DNA of 61,729 nt from an uncultured Pelagibacteraceae bacterium (GTDB lineage: Bacteria; Pseudomonadota; Alphaproteobacteria; Pelagibacterales; Pelagibacteraceae). Within the stretch, counting starts at the first letter, position 1, and each line of letters begins with the position of its first letter. The DNA is taken from the NCBI GenBank assembly GCA_902517745.1, contig CABYDS010000006.1, positions 1-61,729 of the forward strand, in the 5' to 3' direction. Of this stretch, positions 51,680-60,067 are shown piece by piece. Both the position numbers and the translations under genes were made by a program. The notes beneath the pieces were generated by a model. That model saw nothing but the letters and a program-made list of their open reading frames with translations. It was not told the DNA's origin and ran no database searches.

Positions 51680-52096
51680 ATGGTAAGAATTTCAAAAACT
51701 TATACTCCAAAAGAAAAAGAGAAATACATGTGCGCTAAACATTTGGCGTATTTTAAGATGAAATTAATGGAGTGGAAAAAAGATTTAAAGAGATCTAATA
51801 ATGAGGCGATTTTTCAAGCATCCATGGACGATAATAGCGCATCAGCTGATATAGTTGATCAAGCAAGTTCTTACACAGAAAAAAATGTGGAGATGAGAGC
51901 TATTAATAGACAAATCAAATTAATTTCAAAGATAGATGGCGCATTGAAAAAAATTCAGGATGGAACTTACGGTTTTTGCGAAGAAACCGGTGAACCTATT
52001 GGATTAAAAAGATTAATGGCTAGACCAGTAGCAACTCTTTGCATTGCAGCTCAAGAAAAACATGAAAAAGACGAAAAAGTTTACGCTGACGATTAA
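51680..52096 (+). CDS. dksA: RNA-polymerase-binding transcription factor DksA
   Basis: A 138-residue DksA: coiled-coil helices around DQASSYTEKNVEMRAINRQI with the tip DNSASADIVDQAS (the acidic D-x-A-x-x-A-D-like region), then the zinc-finger region GTYGFCEETGEPIGL...ARPVATLCIAAQEKHE. Only two of the four zinc cysteines are kept (the second of each pair is Thr and Ala), as in reduced-cysteine DksA forms. It works with ppGpp to reset transcription at rRNA and other promoters. It is convergent with the GST gene, sharing the TTAA stop. Confidence 0.92.
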   Translation: MVRISKTYTPKEKEKYMCAKHLAYFKMKLMEWKKDLKRSNNEAIFQASMDDNSASADIVDQASSYTEKNVEMRAINRQIKLISKIDGALKKIQDGTYGFCEETGEPIGLKRLMARPVATLCIAAQEKHEKDEKVYADD

Positions 52097-52716
52097 GGAA
52101 AATCTATTTCAGCATCTTTGTTTAATGCTTTAAACCCTTTTACTACAGCTGGACGTTTAGCAATTTCAACAAACCACCTAGATAGGTTTTCAAAATTATT
52201 TAATCCAATATCGTGTCTTTTGTGTCTTGCAATCCACGACCATGTGGCAATATCAGCAATAGAGTATTTATCATTTGCTAAAAACTTACTTTGAGTCAAT
52301 CTAGCTTCAAGATCTTCATAAATCTTTCTTGTGATTTTGAAATATCTTTCCTCACCCCACTCACTTTTACCTTGGTGGTAATAATGAAACTGATGATGTT
52401 GGCCTATCATTGGACCTACAATAGCCATTTGAGCCATCAACCACTGATTTATCTCTAGTCTATCTGCTTCAGGATATAGTTTATTACTTTTTTCACCTAA
52501 ATACATAAGAATAACCCCAGACTCGAACACAGTCTTATTATGCACATGATCTATAATTACAGGTATTTTATTAAATGGACTTATCTTTTTAAATTCTGGT
52601 TTAAATTGATCTCCACTCAGATTAACTTTTGTGAGTTTGTATTTAAAATCAATTTCCTCGAGCATAATGCTAATTTTCCATCCATTGGGAGTATCAGCAG
52701 TAAAGAGTTCAATCAT
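52093..52716 (-). CDS. Glutathione S-transferase family protein
   Basis: A 207-residue two-domain GST of the YfcG/Ure2-like type: IELFTADTPNGWKISIMLEE at the N-terminus, FNKIPVIIDH with the cis-proline, ESGVILMYLGEKS, and the C-terminal helical domain with SIADIATWSWIARH. It may conjugate or reduce substrates with glutathione, fitting the gshB and gloA genes. It overlaps the ferredoxin reductase gene by four bases and forms an operon with it and ferredoxin. Confidence 0.88.
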   Translation of the reverse strand: MIELFTADTPNGWKISIMLEEIDFKYKLTKVNLSGDQFKPEFKKISPFNKIPVIIDHVHNKTVFESGVILMYLGEKSNKLYPEADRLEINQWLMAQMAIVGPMIGQHHQFHYYHQGKSEWGEERYFKITRKIYEDLEARLTQSKFLANDKYSIADIATWSWIARHKRHDIGLNNFENLSRWFVEIAKRPAVVKGFKALNKDAEIDFP

Positions 52717-53729
52717 TCTTTTACACCCAATCTATCTTTGATAGTGCTGGATGCAGTTGTAAATTCAAATCTATATTTTTCATCAGGTCTTGCATATTTA
52801 AAGCAGCCTCTTGCAGCTAAAGCTCCTTCGTGAAAGCCTGAAAGTATTAACTTTAATTTGCCTGGATAAGTACAAATATCCCCAATTGCAAATATTCCTT
52901 TTTTATTTGTTTCAAAATTTTCTGTATTTACTGGAATTGCTTTTTTATCTAAATTTAATCCCCATTCTGCTATCGGTCCTAATTGCATTATTAATCCAAA
53001 AAAACCTAAAACATAATCAGCTTTAATAACTTTGCTCTCACCTAACTCACTTTTTATTTCAACACTTTCTAATGATCCATTTCCTTTAACATCTTTAATC
53101 GAATATTTAGTAATTAAATCAATAGTTTTATTATCACTTAATTCTTTTATTTTTTTAACACTTGCAGGTGCCCCTCTAAACTCATCTCTTCTATGAACAA
53201 GAGTTACTTTAGATGAATTAGATAATTCTATAGCCCAATCAAGTGCGCTGTCTCCACCGCCAAATATAATTACTGATTTATCTTTAAAAATAGTTTTGTC
53301 TTTTATTGAATATAAAACTGATTTTCCGTGATATTTTTCAGTACTTTTTGTAGGAAATTTTCTAGGCTCAAAAGAACCTACGCCTCCTGCTATAACAACG
53401 TTTGGTGTTTCGAATTGCTTACCATTCAATGTTTTAACTATCCATTTATTTTTTTCATTTTTCAACTCTTGAACTCGATCACTCAGGTGAAAATTAAAAT
53501 TAAATGGTTTAATTTGTTCAATTAAGTTGTTTGTAAGCTCTTCTCCAGTACACTCTGGGACTGCGGGAATATCATAAATTGGTTTGTCTGGATAAAGCTC
53601 AATACATTGTCCTCCAATTTTATCTAGGTTGTCTACAATTTCACATTTTAATCCGATGATGCCTAATTGGTGTGCACAGAATAAACCTGTGGGTCCTGCT
53701 CCAATAATTACTACATCTGTTTTAATCAT
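52713..53729 (-). CDS. Ferredoxin-NADP reductase, thioredoxin-reductase-like type
   Basis: A 338-residue flavoprotein with FAD loop DVVIIGAGPTGLFCAHQ, GGQCIELYPDKPIYDIPAV, the NADP-binding loop VIIFGGGDSALDWAIEL near residue 155, and the C-terminal FAIGDICTYPGKLKLI. The redox CxxC of thioredoxin reductase is absent, which marks the FNR class. It likely passes electrons between NADPH and the adjacent [2Fe-2S] ferredoxin. It starts within the ferredoxin stop (TAATG). Two cysteines occur elsewhere but not as a disulfide pair. Confidence 0.9.
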   Translation of the reverse strand: MIKTDVVIIGAGPTGLFCAHQLGIIGLKCEIVDNLDKIGGQCIELYPDKPIYDIPAVPECTGEELTNNLIEQIKPFNFNFHLSDRVQELKNEKNKWIVKTLNGKQFETPNVVIAGGVGSFEPRKFPTKSTEKYHGKSVLYSIKDKTIFKDKSVIIFGGGDSALDWAIELSNSSKVTLVHRRDEFRGAPASVKKIKELSDNKTIDLITKYSIKDVKGNGSLESVEIKSELGESKVIKADYVLGFFGLIMQLGPIAEWGLNLDKKAIPVNTENFETNKKGIFAIGDICTYPGKLKLILSGFHEGALAARGCFKYARPDEKYRFEFTTASSTIKDRLGVKE

Positions 53730-54052
53730 TAAACTTGTTTCTCCGGCATATGGACTGTCAATCCATCTAAATCATCAGAGACGATTAATTGGCAACTTAA
53801 TCTGCTATTAGATTTGGGTTCAAAGGCTTGATCTAACATATCATCTTCACCCATTTCTTTCTCAGGCAATTTTTTGAACCATTCGTCATCATTAATATAT
53901 ACATGACAAGTTGCACATGACATTCCACCTCCACAATCTGCATCTATGCCTGGAATATCATTTTGTATAGCACCTTCCATCACACTAAGACCGTTTGCAA
54001 CATCTGCTTCGTGTTCTGTACCATTAAATTCTATATATTTGATTTTTGCCAT
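53729..54052 (-). CDS. [2Fe-2S] ferredoxin, adrenodoxin type
   Basis: A 107-residue ferredoxin with cluster ligands Cys40, Cys46 and Cys49 (DCGGGMSCATCHVYI) and Cys87 (RLSCQLIV), plus the FEPKSNSRLSC region typical of adrenodoxin-like proteins. It carries electrons to hydroxylases or Fe-S assembly. It is followed immediately by ferredoxin reductase and GST. It lies downstream of proteorhodopsin on the same strand but behind a terminator, so it probably relies partly on its own promoter. Confidence 0.95.
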   Translation of the reverse strand: MAKIKYIEFNGTEHEADVANGLSVMEGAIQNDIPGIDADCGGGMSCATCHVYINDDEWFKKLPEKEMGEDDMLDQAFEPKSNSRLSCQLIVSDDLDGLTVHMPEKQV

Positions 54053-54132
54053 ATTTAATAAATAATTCTTATAAACTAATTTGCGACTGCGGCAAATTTT
54101 TGAAATTTAGCATTTTTTATTTTAGACCAAAA

Positions 54133-54168
54133 AAAAAGGCAGGTATGTTTTAGCATACCCGCCTTTTT
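54133..54168 (-). terminator. Intrinsic terminator after proteorhodopsin
   Basis: AAAAAGGCAGGTATG (54133-54147) and CATACCCGCCTTTTT (54154-54168) form a 15-pair stem with one mismatch around a 6-base loop. On the minus strand it begins 15 bases after the proteorhodopsin stop and ends in a T tract. It separates the rhodopsin transcript from ferredoxin. Confidence 0.92.
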
Positions 54169-54183
54169 AATATTAAAAGCTAA

Positions 54184-54954
54184 TTATCTAGCTCTTGCTC
54201 CACCTTGTGAAACTGCTGCTGACCAGATTACTAGACCAAAAGCAATTTTGTTGATGAAGTCTGCTAAGTTGTAAATCACGTTCAACGAATTAGCGTCTAC
54301 TCCACCTACTAGGTAACCAAAAATGTAACCTAATGGGTAAATAGCCCAACCGATTGTTACGATCATTCTCATAGCACCCCATGCAGTTGCTAATGGCTTG
54401 TTTCCAGTTTTAGCTGCAATTTTTCCAGCTTCACCAGAGAATACTTCATATAAAATGTAGATCCATCCAGCCATACCGACTATAAAACCAAGCATAGCAT
54501 TGATGTAACCTGCTTCTCCTAAGTATCCACCAATTAACATCACAAGCGAACCAATTAATAATCTCCAGAAGATTGCTCCTGGGATTTTCTTAACTGCTGC
54601 TAGAATTAAGTAAAACTCGATCATCTGTAATGGTACAGTGATTAACCAATCAATATATCTATATACTGTTGGAGAATCTCCAGTCATTACCCATACATCT
54701 CTCATGTACATGTAGTGAATGAATGCAACACCAGTTACAAGACCAGCTACTGTTACTGAAGTTTTCCAGCCTGCTGCAACAGTATTTCTTTCCATGAAGA
54801 AGAATACTGTAGCTGCTGCCATACCCATTGCGATTACCCAAAAGGAAATCCCAACGAAGTCGTCAGAAGCCAACATAGCAGTTGCTGCGTTTGCTGCACC
54901 AGTAAGACCAAATAGAGCCACTGCTGCTAGTGCAAACATTTTAAGTTTTTTCAT
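54184..54954 (-). CDS. Proteorhodopsin, blue-tuned
   Basis: A 256-residue rhodopsin with a signal-like N-terminus (to about residue 23) and seven helices. The proton acceptor Asp102 and donor Glu113 lie in RYIDWLITVPLQMIEFYLI, the retinal lysine Lys236 in LADFINKIAFGL, and His80 in AFIHYMYMR matches the acceptor-partner histidine. Gln110 occupies the spectral tuning position (Leu in green forms), so blue absorption is expected. It is a light-driven outward proton pump of the inner membrane. It is a single-gene transcript with its own promoter, structured leader and terminator; no retinal synthesis gene is in the window. Confidence 0.97.
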   Translation of the reverse strand: MKKLKMFALAAVALFGLTGAANAATAMLASDDFVGISFWVIAMGMAAATVFFFMERNTVAAGWKTSVTVAGLVTGVAFIHYMYMRDVWVMTGDSPTVYRYIDWLITVPLQMIEFYLILAAVKKIPGAIFWRLLIGSLVMLIGGYLGEAGYINAMLGFIVGMAGWIYILYEVFSGEAGKIAAKTGNKPLATAWGAMRMIVTIGWAIYPLGYIFGYLVGGVDANSLNVIYNLADFINKIAFGLVIWSAAVSQGGARAR

Positions 54955-54981
54955 AAAAAACTCCCTCTCGTTAGTTTTTTT

Positions 54982-55023
54982 TAGTTTAAATTTAAACTAC
55001 GGACAAACCAAAAAGGTTTCTCC
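54982..55023 (-). promoter_or_regulatory. Structured leader of the proteorhodopsin mRNA
   Basis: Two elements sit between the predicted transcription start and the ATG. GGACAAACC (55001-55009) pairs with GGTTTCTCC (55015-55023), eight of nine positions, around five A residues. TAGTTTAAATTTAAACTA (54982-54999) is an exact 18-base palindrome. They could stabilise the mRNA 5' end or bind a regulator. A GAGGGAG ribosome-binding site follows. Confidence 0.5.
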
Positions 55024-55035
55024 AAAGTTAGGGGC

Positions 55036-55064
55036 TTAATATCAAATTAAATTAGTTTGTTGAA
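55036..55064 (-). promoter_or_regulatory. Candidate sigma-70 promoter for proteorhodopsin
   Basis: On the minus strand TTCAAC (55064-55059) and TATTAA (55041-55036) are separated by exactly 17 bases. The start point would fall near 55029, giving a leader of about 75 bases that begins just before the 55001-55023 hairpin. Both hexamers differ from consensus by a few bases. Confidence 0.5.
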
Positions 55065-55168
55065 GACTTTTTGCCGCGTTATAAGTGTTGATTTTACTGA
55101 CTTTTTAAAATTAAATACAACCTGTTGCATAAATTCAATAGAAAAATGACACCAAATAGCAAATCAAA

Positions 55169-57064
55169 ATGAATAGAAATTACAAAGAAATTTACGACGA
55201 ATCTTTAAAAAATCCTGAGGAATTTTGGAAGAAAGTTTCTGAAGATGTGTTTTGGTTCAAAAAACCAACTAAAATTTTAAAAAAAGACAACCCTCCTTTC
55301 TATAAATGGTTTGAAGATGGTGTAACAAATACATGCTACAACGCCTTAGACCTTCACATTGATCAAGGAAGGGGTGATAAAACTGCTTTAATCTATGACA
55401 GCCCAATTACAGGTAATAAATCAAAGTTCACTTTCAAAGAATTAAAAGAAAAAGTTTCAAAATTTGCAGGTGCTTTAGATAAGCAAGGAGTTAAAAAAGG
55501 AGATCGAGTAATAATTTATATGCCAATGATACCAGAAGCGGTAGTTGCGATGCTTGCATGTGGGAGAATTGGAGCAATTCACTCTGTTGTATTCGGTGGT
55601 TTTGCTTCAAATGAATTAGCTAGCAGAATTGATGATAGTAAAGCTAAAATTTTAATCACAGCATCGTGTGGATTTGAACCTGGAAGAACAGTTGAATATA
55701 GACCGCTTGTAGATGGGGCTTTAAAATTAGCAAAACACCAAGTTGAAAAAGTAATATTATTTCAAAGAAAAGGACACGAGGTAAAATTAAATAAACCATT
55801 AGAAATAAGTTGGGATGAAGCACTATCTGGAGCAACTGATAAAGATTGTGTTGAGATGGATGCTAATGATTATGCTTACATCCTTTATACTTCAGGGACT
55901 ACAGGTATTCCGAAAGGAATAGTTCGAGATATTGGTGGTCACATAGTTGCTCTTAAATGGACAATGAAAAATATTTACAACATTGATCAAGACGATGTGT
56001 GGTGGTCAGCAAGTGATATTGGTTGGATAGTAGGACATTCCTATATTGTCTATGCTCCATTATTCAAAGGTTGTGCAACACTTCTATTTGAAGGAAAACC
56101 TGTAGGTACACCAGATGCTGGTGTATTTTGGAGAATTATATCAGAATATAAAATTAAATCTTTATTCACAGCTCCAACCGCATTCAGAGCAATAAAGAAA
56201 GAAGATCCAGAAGGTAAGTTTTTTTCTAAATATGATTTAAGTTCATTTGAGTCATTATTTTTGGCGGGTGAAAGAGCAGATCCAGATACAATTAAATGGG
56301 CTGAAAATTTACTTAAGGTTCCTGTAATTGATCATTGGTGGCAAACTGAAACAAGTTGGGCGATAAGTTCAAATTGCACTGGGATTGAAATGCAAGAAAC
56401 AAAATATGGATCTGCTTGTAAAGCAGTTCCAGGTTATGATGTAAAAATAATTAAACCCGATCAAACAATAGCTAAACCAAATGAGATGGGAGATATTGTG
56501 GTTAAACTTCCACTTCCTCCAGGTACTTTTCCAACTTTGTGGAATGCGGACGAGAGATATAAAGAAAATTATATGTCAAATTATAATGGTTATTATCAAA
56601 CTTATGATGCAGGACATATTGATGATGATGGATATATTTGGATTATGTCTAGAACAGATGATATAATAAATGTTGCAGGGCATAGACTTTCAACTGGTGC
56701 AATAGAAGAGGTTTTGTCTGAACATCAGTCTGTTGCTGAATGCGCAGTGATAGGAATTAAAGATCAACTAAAAGGACAATTGCCAATTGGTTTAATCGCT
56801 CTAAAAGCTGGAGTTTCTAAGGATAATGAGACTATTTCAAAAGAGTGTGTGCAAATGGTTAGAGATAAAGTCGGACCTGTTGCAGCCTTTAAAATAGCAA
56901 TTGTTGTTAAAAGATTACCAAAAACAAGATCTGGAAAAGTTTTAAGAGGAACAATTAGAAAAATTGCTGATAAAGAAGAATATAAAATGCCTGCAACAAT
57001 TGATGATCCTGCCATCCTTGATGAGATAAAAAAAGACTTAATAAATAGTAATATTTTAAAATAA
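55169..57064 (+). CDS. prpE: Propionyl-CoA synthetase (acetyl-CoA-synthetase family)
   Basis: A 631-residue adenylate-forming enzyme. It shows the AMP-binding loop YILYTSGTTGIPKGIVRD near residue 240, VVFGGFASNELASRIDD, WWQTETSWAIS, and the C-terminal TRSGKVLRGTIRKI with the acetylation-type lysine. ITASCGFEPGRTVEYRPLVDG near residue 170 is characteristic of PrpE rather than Acs, so propionate is the more likely acid, although acetate activity is possible. It activates short-chain acids to CoA esters. The SMR gene starts within its stop codon. Confidence 0.88.
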   Translation: MNRNYKEIYDESLKNPEEFWKKVSEDVFWFKKPTKILKKDNPPFYKWFEDGVTNTCYNALDLHIDQGRGDKTALIYDSPITGNKSKFTFKELKEKVSKFAGALDKQGVKKGDRVIIYMPMIPEAVVAMLACGRIGAIHSVVFGGFASNELASRIDDSKAKILITASCGFEPGRTVEYRPLVDGALKLAKHQVEKVILFQRKGHEVKLNKPLEISWDEALSGATDKDCVEMDANDYAYILYTSGTTGIPKGIVRDIGGHIVALKWTMKNIYNIDQDDVWWSASDIGWIVGHSYIVYAPLFKGCATLLFEGKPVGTPDAGVFWRIISEYKIKSLFTAPTAFRAIKKEDPEGKFFSKYDLSSFESLFLAGERADPDTIKWAENLLKVPVIDHWWQTETSWAISSNCTGIEMQETKYGSACKAVPGYDVKIIKPDQTIAKPNEMGDIVVKLPLPPGTFPTLWNADERYKENYMSNYNGYYQTYDAGHIDDDGYIWIMSRTDDIINVAGHRLSTGAIEEVLSEHQSVAECAVIGIKDQLKGQLPIGLIALKAGVSKDNETISKECVQMVRDKVGPVAAFKIAIVVKRLPKTRSGKVLRGTIRKIADKEEYKMPATIDDPAILDEIKKDLINSNILK

Positions 57065-57396
57065 TGCTTAAAACATATCTTTTTTTAGTAGGAGCAATTA
57101 TTTGTGAAGTTTGTGGAACAATGCTTCTTCCTGTTACTCAGAACTTTACAAAAGTAACTCCAACAGTATTTTTAGCTGCATTTTATTTATCTGCTTTTTA
57201 TTTACTTACATTTGTTGTTGATAAATTACCAATCGCAATTGTTTATGGAACATGGAGTGGACTTGGTATTTTTACTATTGCAATATTAGGCTATATATTT
57301 TTTAAACAATCTTTAAGTTGGCAAGCTATAGTGGGTATGTTTCTTATCGTAGTTGGAGTAACTCTTGTAAATATGTATTCAAGCAAAACTATATGA
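57064..57396 (+). CDS. Small multidrug resistance (SMR) family transporter
   Basis: A 110-residue four-helix membrane protein. Glu15 in VGAIICEVCGTMLLP is the essential membrane-embedded glutamate of EmrE-like proteins, and VYGTWSGLGIFTIAILGYIFFKQ with its WxG region fits helix 3. It exchanges protons for cations or guanidinium-like compounds; the Gdx and Qac subtypes cannot be separated by eye. It overlaps prpE by one base and lies one base from the convergent dihydroorotase-like gene. Confidence 0.85.
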   Translation: MLKTYLFLVGAIICEVCGTMLLPVTQNFTKVTPTVFLAAFYLSAFYLLTFVVDKLPIAIVYGTWSGLGIFTIAILGYIFFKQSLSWQAIVGMFLIVVGVTLVNMYSSKTI

Positions 57397-57397
57397 T

Positions 57398-58708
57398 CTA
57401 ATCAAAAAGAATTGGTTTACCAGATGGGTCTCCTAGAATTTCATCTTCTTTCATTTTTATATCACCATTAATAATTGTATAAACCGGCGAACCTTTAAAT
57501 TTATAACCATCAAATGGACTCCAACCACACTTACTGTGAATATTTTGATTTTTGATTTCAATTAATCGATTCATATCTATTATCGTAAAGTCAGCATCAT
57601 AATCCTTTTTGATGAAACCTTTATTTTTAATACCGAATACTGAAACTGGATTTTCACAAAGAAGTCTAATTAACTGATCTAATGTAAGTTTTTTATCATT
57701 CACATGATTTAGCATAACAGGTAATAATGTTTGTACTCCAGGCATACCAGATGGTGACTGAGGATACTCTTTTAATTTATTTTCTCTCAAATGAGGTGCA
57801 TGATCAGAACCAATAGTATCATTATAGTTATTTCTAATAGCGTACCATAATCTATCATAATGAGACTTATCTCTTAAAGGAGGGTTCATCTGCGCAAAGG
57901 TACCAAGTTTGTCATAGCAATCTGGTGCATATATTGTTAGATGTTGTGGAGTAATTTCAAAAGTTATATTTCCTTTATTTTGCGATAAAAAATCTACCTC
58001 TTCTTTTGTTGTAACATGCAATATGTGTGCTTTTTTATTAAGTCTTTTTGCGATCCTAACAATCCGTCTCGTAGATGACATTGCACATTCTTCATTTCTC
58101 CATACAGGATGACTATGAACATTGCCTTTTTCAATTAATTTTTTTCTTAAATTAATTATTTCTTCATCTTCAGAATGTACCGCAACAATTTTTGAAGTAT
58201 TTTGAAAGACTTTTTCAATATCTTCTTCTTTATCAACTAAAAGATTTCCAGTTGAAGATCCTGCAAAAAGTTTTACTCCGCAACAACCATCTAAACCTTT
58301 AAGCTTTGCTAAATCAGAGGAATTATCAGGGGTTGCTCCAAAATAAAAAGCATAATTTGAATACATCCTATTTTTCGCAAGATTTAATTTATTATTAAAT
58401 TCTTTCATATTAGCAGTTGGAGGATTTGTGTTTGGCATCTCAAAAACACTCGTAATACCACCAGCAATAGCTGCTTTACTTCCAGTATGTAAGTCCTCTG
58501 CATTAGTTGATCCAGGCTCACGGAAATGAACTTGGGTATCCATACAACCAGGTAAAACTAATAAATTACTCGCATCAACAGTTTCTTTACTTTGTTCACT
58601 GTTCAAATCACCAATTATTGAGATTTTTCCATTCTGAATTCCAATATTTGTCTTAGAAATTTTTCCATCGATATAACACTCTCCATTTCTTATAATAAGA
58701 TCTAACAT
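57398..58708 (-). CDS. pyrC: Dihydroorotase-like amidohydrolase
   Basis: A 436-residue cyclic amidohydrolase of the dihydroorotase/allantoinase group. Landmarks are LPGCMDTQVHFREPGST near residue 53, FEMPNTNPPT, CCGVKLFAGSSTG with the lysine that is usually carboxylated, AHILHVTTKEE, and TIGSDHAPHLRENK near residue 300. The usual metal-binding His-x-His is here Gln-x-His, a form that recurs in an alphaproteobacterial subgroup annotated as PyrC. It probably closes or opens the dihydroorotate ring in pyrimidine synthesis, but a hydantoinase-like role is not excluded. Confidence 0.78.
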   Translation of the reverse strand: MLDLIIRNGECYIDGKISKTNIGIQNGKISIIGDLNSEQSKETVDASNLLVLPGCMDTQVHFREPGSTNAEDLHTGSKAAIAGGITSVFEMPNTNPPTANMKEFNNKLNLAKNRMYSNYAFYFGATPDNSSDLAKLKGLDGCCGVKLFAGSSTGNLLVDKEEDIEKVFQNTSKIVAVHSEDEEIINLRKKLIEKGNVHSHPVWRNEECAMSSTRRIVRIAKRLNKKAHILHVTTKEEVDFLSQNKGNITFEITPQHLTIYAPDCYDKLGTFAQMNPPLRDKSHYDRLWYAIRNNYNDTIGSDHAPHLRENKLKEYPQSPSGMPGVQTLLPVMLNHVNDKKLTLDQLIRLLCENPVSVFGIKNKGFIKKDYDADFTIIDMNRLIEIKNQNIHSKCGWSPFDGYKFKGSPVYTIINGDIKMKEDEILGDPSGKPILFD

Positions 58709-58751
58709 TTTATGAAATAGTTACTATATTATTATCTATAGCCAATCAATC

Positions 58752-59642
58752 ATGAAAAAAAATAATGTTTATATCTTGGAGGACCGAGGACTTTTATATG
58801 TTTCGGGTGAAGAATGTAAAGAATTTCTACAGAATATAGTCACAAATAATATCAACAAAGTTGATGAAAAAAATTCGTGCTATTCTGCTTTACTTACTCC
58901 ACAGGGAAAATATTTGTACGACTTTAATATATTAAAACATAAGTCTGGATATTTTTTAGATTGTGAGAAAAAAAATATCGATAATTTATTTAATCAATTA
59001 AAATTATACAAACTTAGATCAAAAGTAGAAATTTTAAATTTAAGCAATGAATTTGTAATTGCAGTTATTAGTAAAGAACGATTTTTAGATATGGAAAATT
59101 CAAGTTCTATTGCTGGTAGTACGATCAAATTTAGAGAGGATAGTATTTTTTTAGACCCTAGAAATATAGAGCTTGGAGCAAGAATAGTAACTAATTTAGA
59201 AAAATTATATTTATCATTAAAAAAACTTGGTCTTCAAAGCGCAGATAAAAAAGAGTATTACAAATTAAGTCATAAAATTGGTATTCCACAAAATAATAGT
59301 GACAAACTTCAAAATAAACTTTTTGGTATTGAATGTAATTTTGATGAATTAAATGCAATAGATTTTAAAAAAGGTTGTTACGTAGGTCAGGAAAATACAG
59401 CTAGAATTAAGTTAAAAGATAAATTAAATAAACGACTTCTCCCTATAGAAATAATTGAGGGAGATTTAGAAGATGACATAATATCATATGAGGAATATGA
59501 AGTAGGAAAAGTATTAATTAAAGATGATTACCCTTTTGCAATAATCAAAATCAAAAATGAAAAATTTGATTTTGATAAAATTTTTGCTTGTGGTTCTGCT
59601 AAAATAAAAGTCAAAAAACCTGATTGGATTAAAATTACTTAA
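58752..59642 (+). CDS. ygfZ: Folate-binding YgfZ/IBA57-family protein
   Basis: A 296-residue protein related to the GcvT fold, with the diagnostic KKGCYVGQENTAR near residue 206 (the K-G-C-Y-x-G-Q-E signature) and GLLYVSGEECKEFLQNIVTNNI at the N-terminus. It uses tetrahydrofolate and helps assemble or repair certain Fe-S enzymes. It is transcribed away from the dihydroorotase-like gene across a 43-base spacer with -10-like sequences on both strands. Its end overlaps the convergent MazG-like gene by eight bases. Confidence 0.9.
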   Translation: MKKNNVYILEDRGLLYVSGEECKEFLQNIVTNNINKVDEKNSCYSALLTPQGKYLYDFNILKHKSGYFLDCEKKNIDNLFNQLKLYKLRSKVEILNLSNEFVIAVISKERFLDMENSSSIAGSTIKFREDSIFLDPRNIELGARIVTNLEKLYLSLKKLGLQSADKKEYYKLSHKIGIPQNNSDKLQNKLFGIECNFDELNAIDFKKGCYVGQENTARIKLKDKLNKRLLPIEIIEGDLEDDIISYEEYEVGKVLIKDDYPFAIIKIKNEKFDFDKIFACGSAKIKVKKPDWIKIT

Positions 59643-60006
59643 TATACTTAGACAAGTCTGGTTTAAAATAATTTGGGCCTTTCATTACCTTACCTTTATC
59701 ATTATAAATAGGTTTGCCATCTTCTCCAAGTTTACTCATATTTGAATTTTGAACTTCTTCAAAACAAGAATCCAAATCAATTCCAAATGCATGTCCTGCA
59801 CCATATGTTACATACAAAATATCAGTTAAAGCATCAGCTACTTCTAAAAGATCTTTGTTTTCTAGAGCTTGTTTGAATTCATCTAATTCCTCCTTAATTA
59901 AATTGTACCTAAGTTCATTTATTTTATCAGAACTGAAAGATGGACTAGTTTTTACTTGCTGTCCAAAAGTCTCCATAAAATTTTTTACTTTTTGAAAATT
60001 TGTCAT
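59635..60006 (-). CDS. MazG-like nucleotide pyrophosphohydrolase
   Basis: A 123-residue all-alpha protein with the metal-binding EELDEFKQAL (E-x-x-E) near residue 40 and EVADALTDILYV (E-x-x-D) near residue 55, then GHAFGIDLDSCFEEVQNSNMSK, as in the DR2231/phage-type MazG-like group. These split nucleoside triphosphates, often dUTP or altered nucleotides, to monophosphates. It probably has a house-cleaning role. It is convergent with ygfZ and divergent from fumC. Confidence 0.85.
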   Translation of the reverse strand: MTNFQKVKNFMETFGQQVKTSPSFSSDKINELRYNLIKEELDEFKQALENKDLLEVADALTDILYVTYGAGHAFGIDLDSCFEEVQNSNMSKLGEDGKPIYNDKGKVMKGPNYFKPDLSKYIK

Positions 60007-60067
60007 TTTACTCCTGTAAGATTTATAAAAATTAGTATATAAATTATTTGGTTATTTTTTCAAACAT

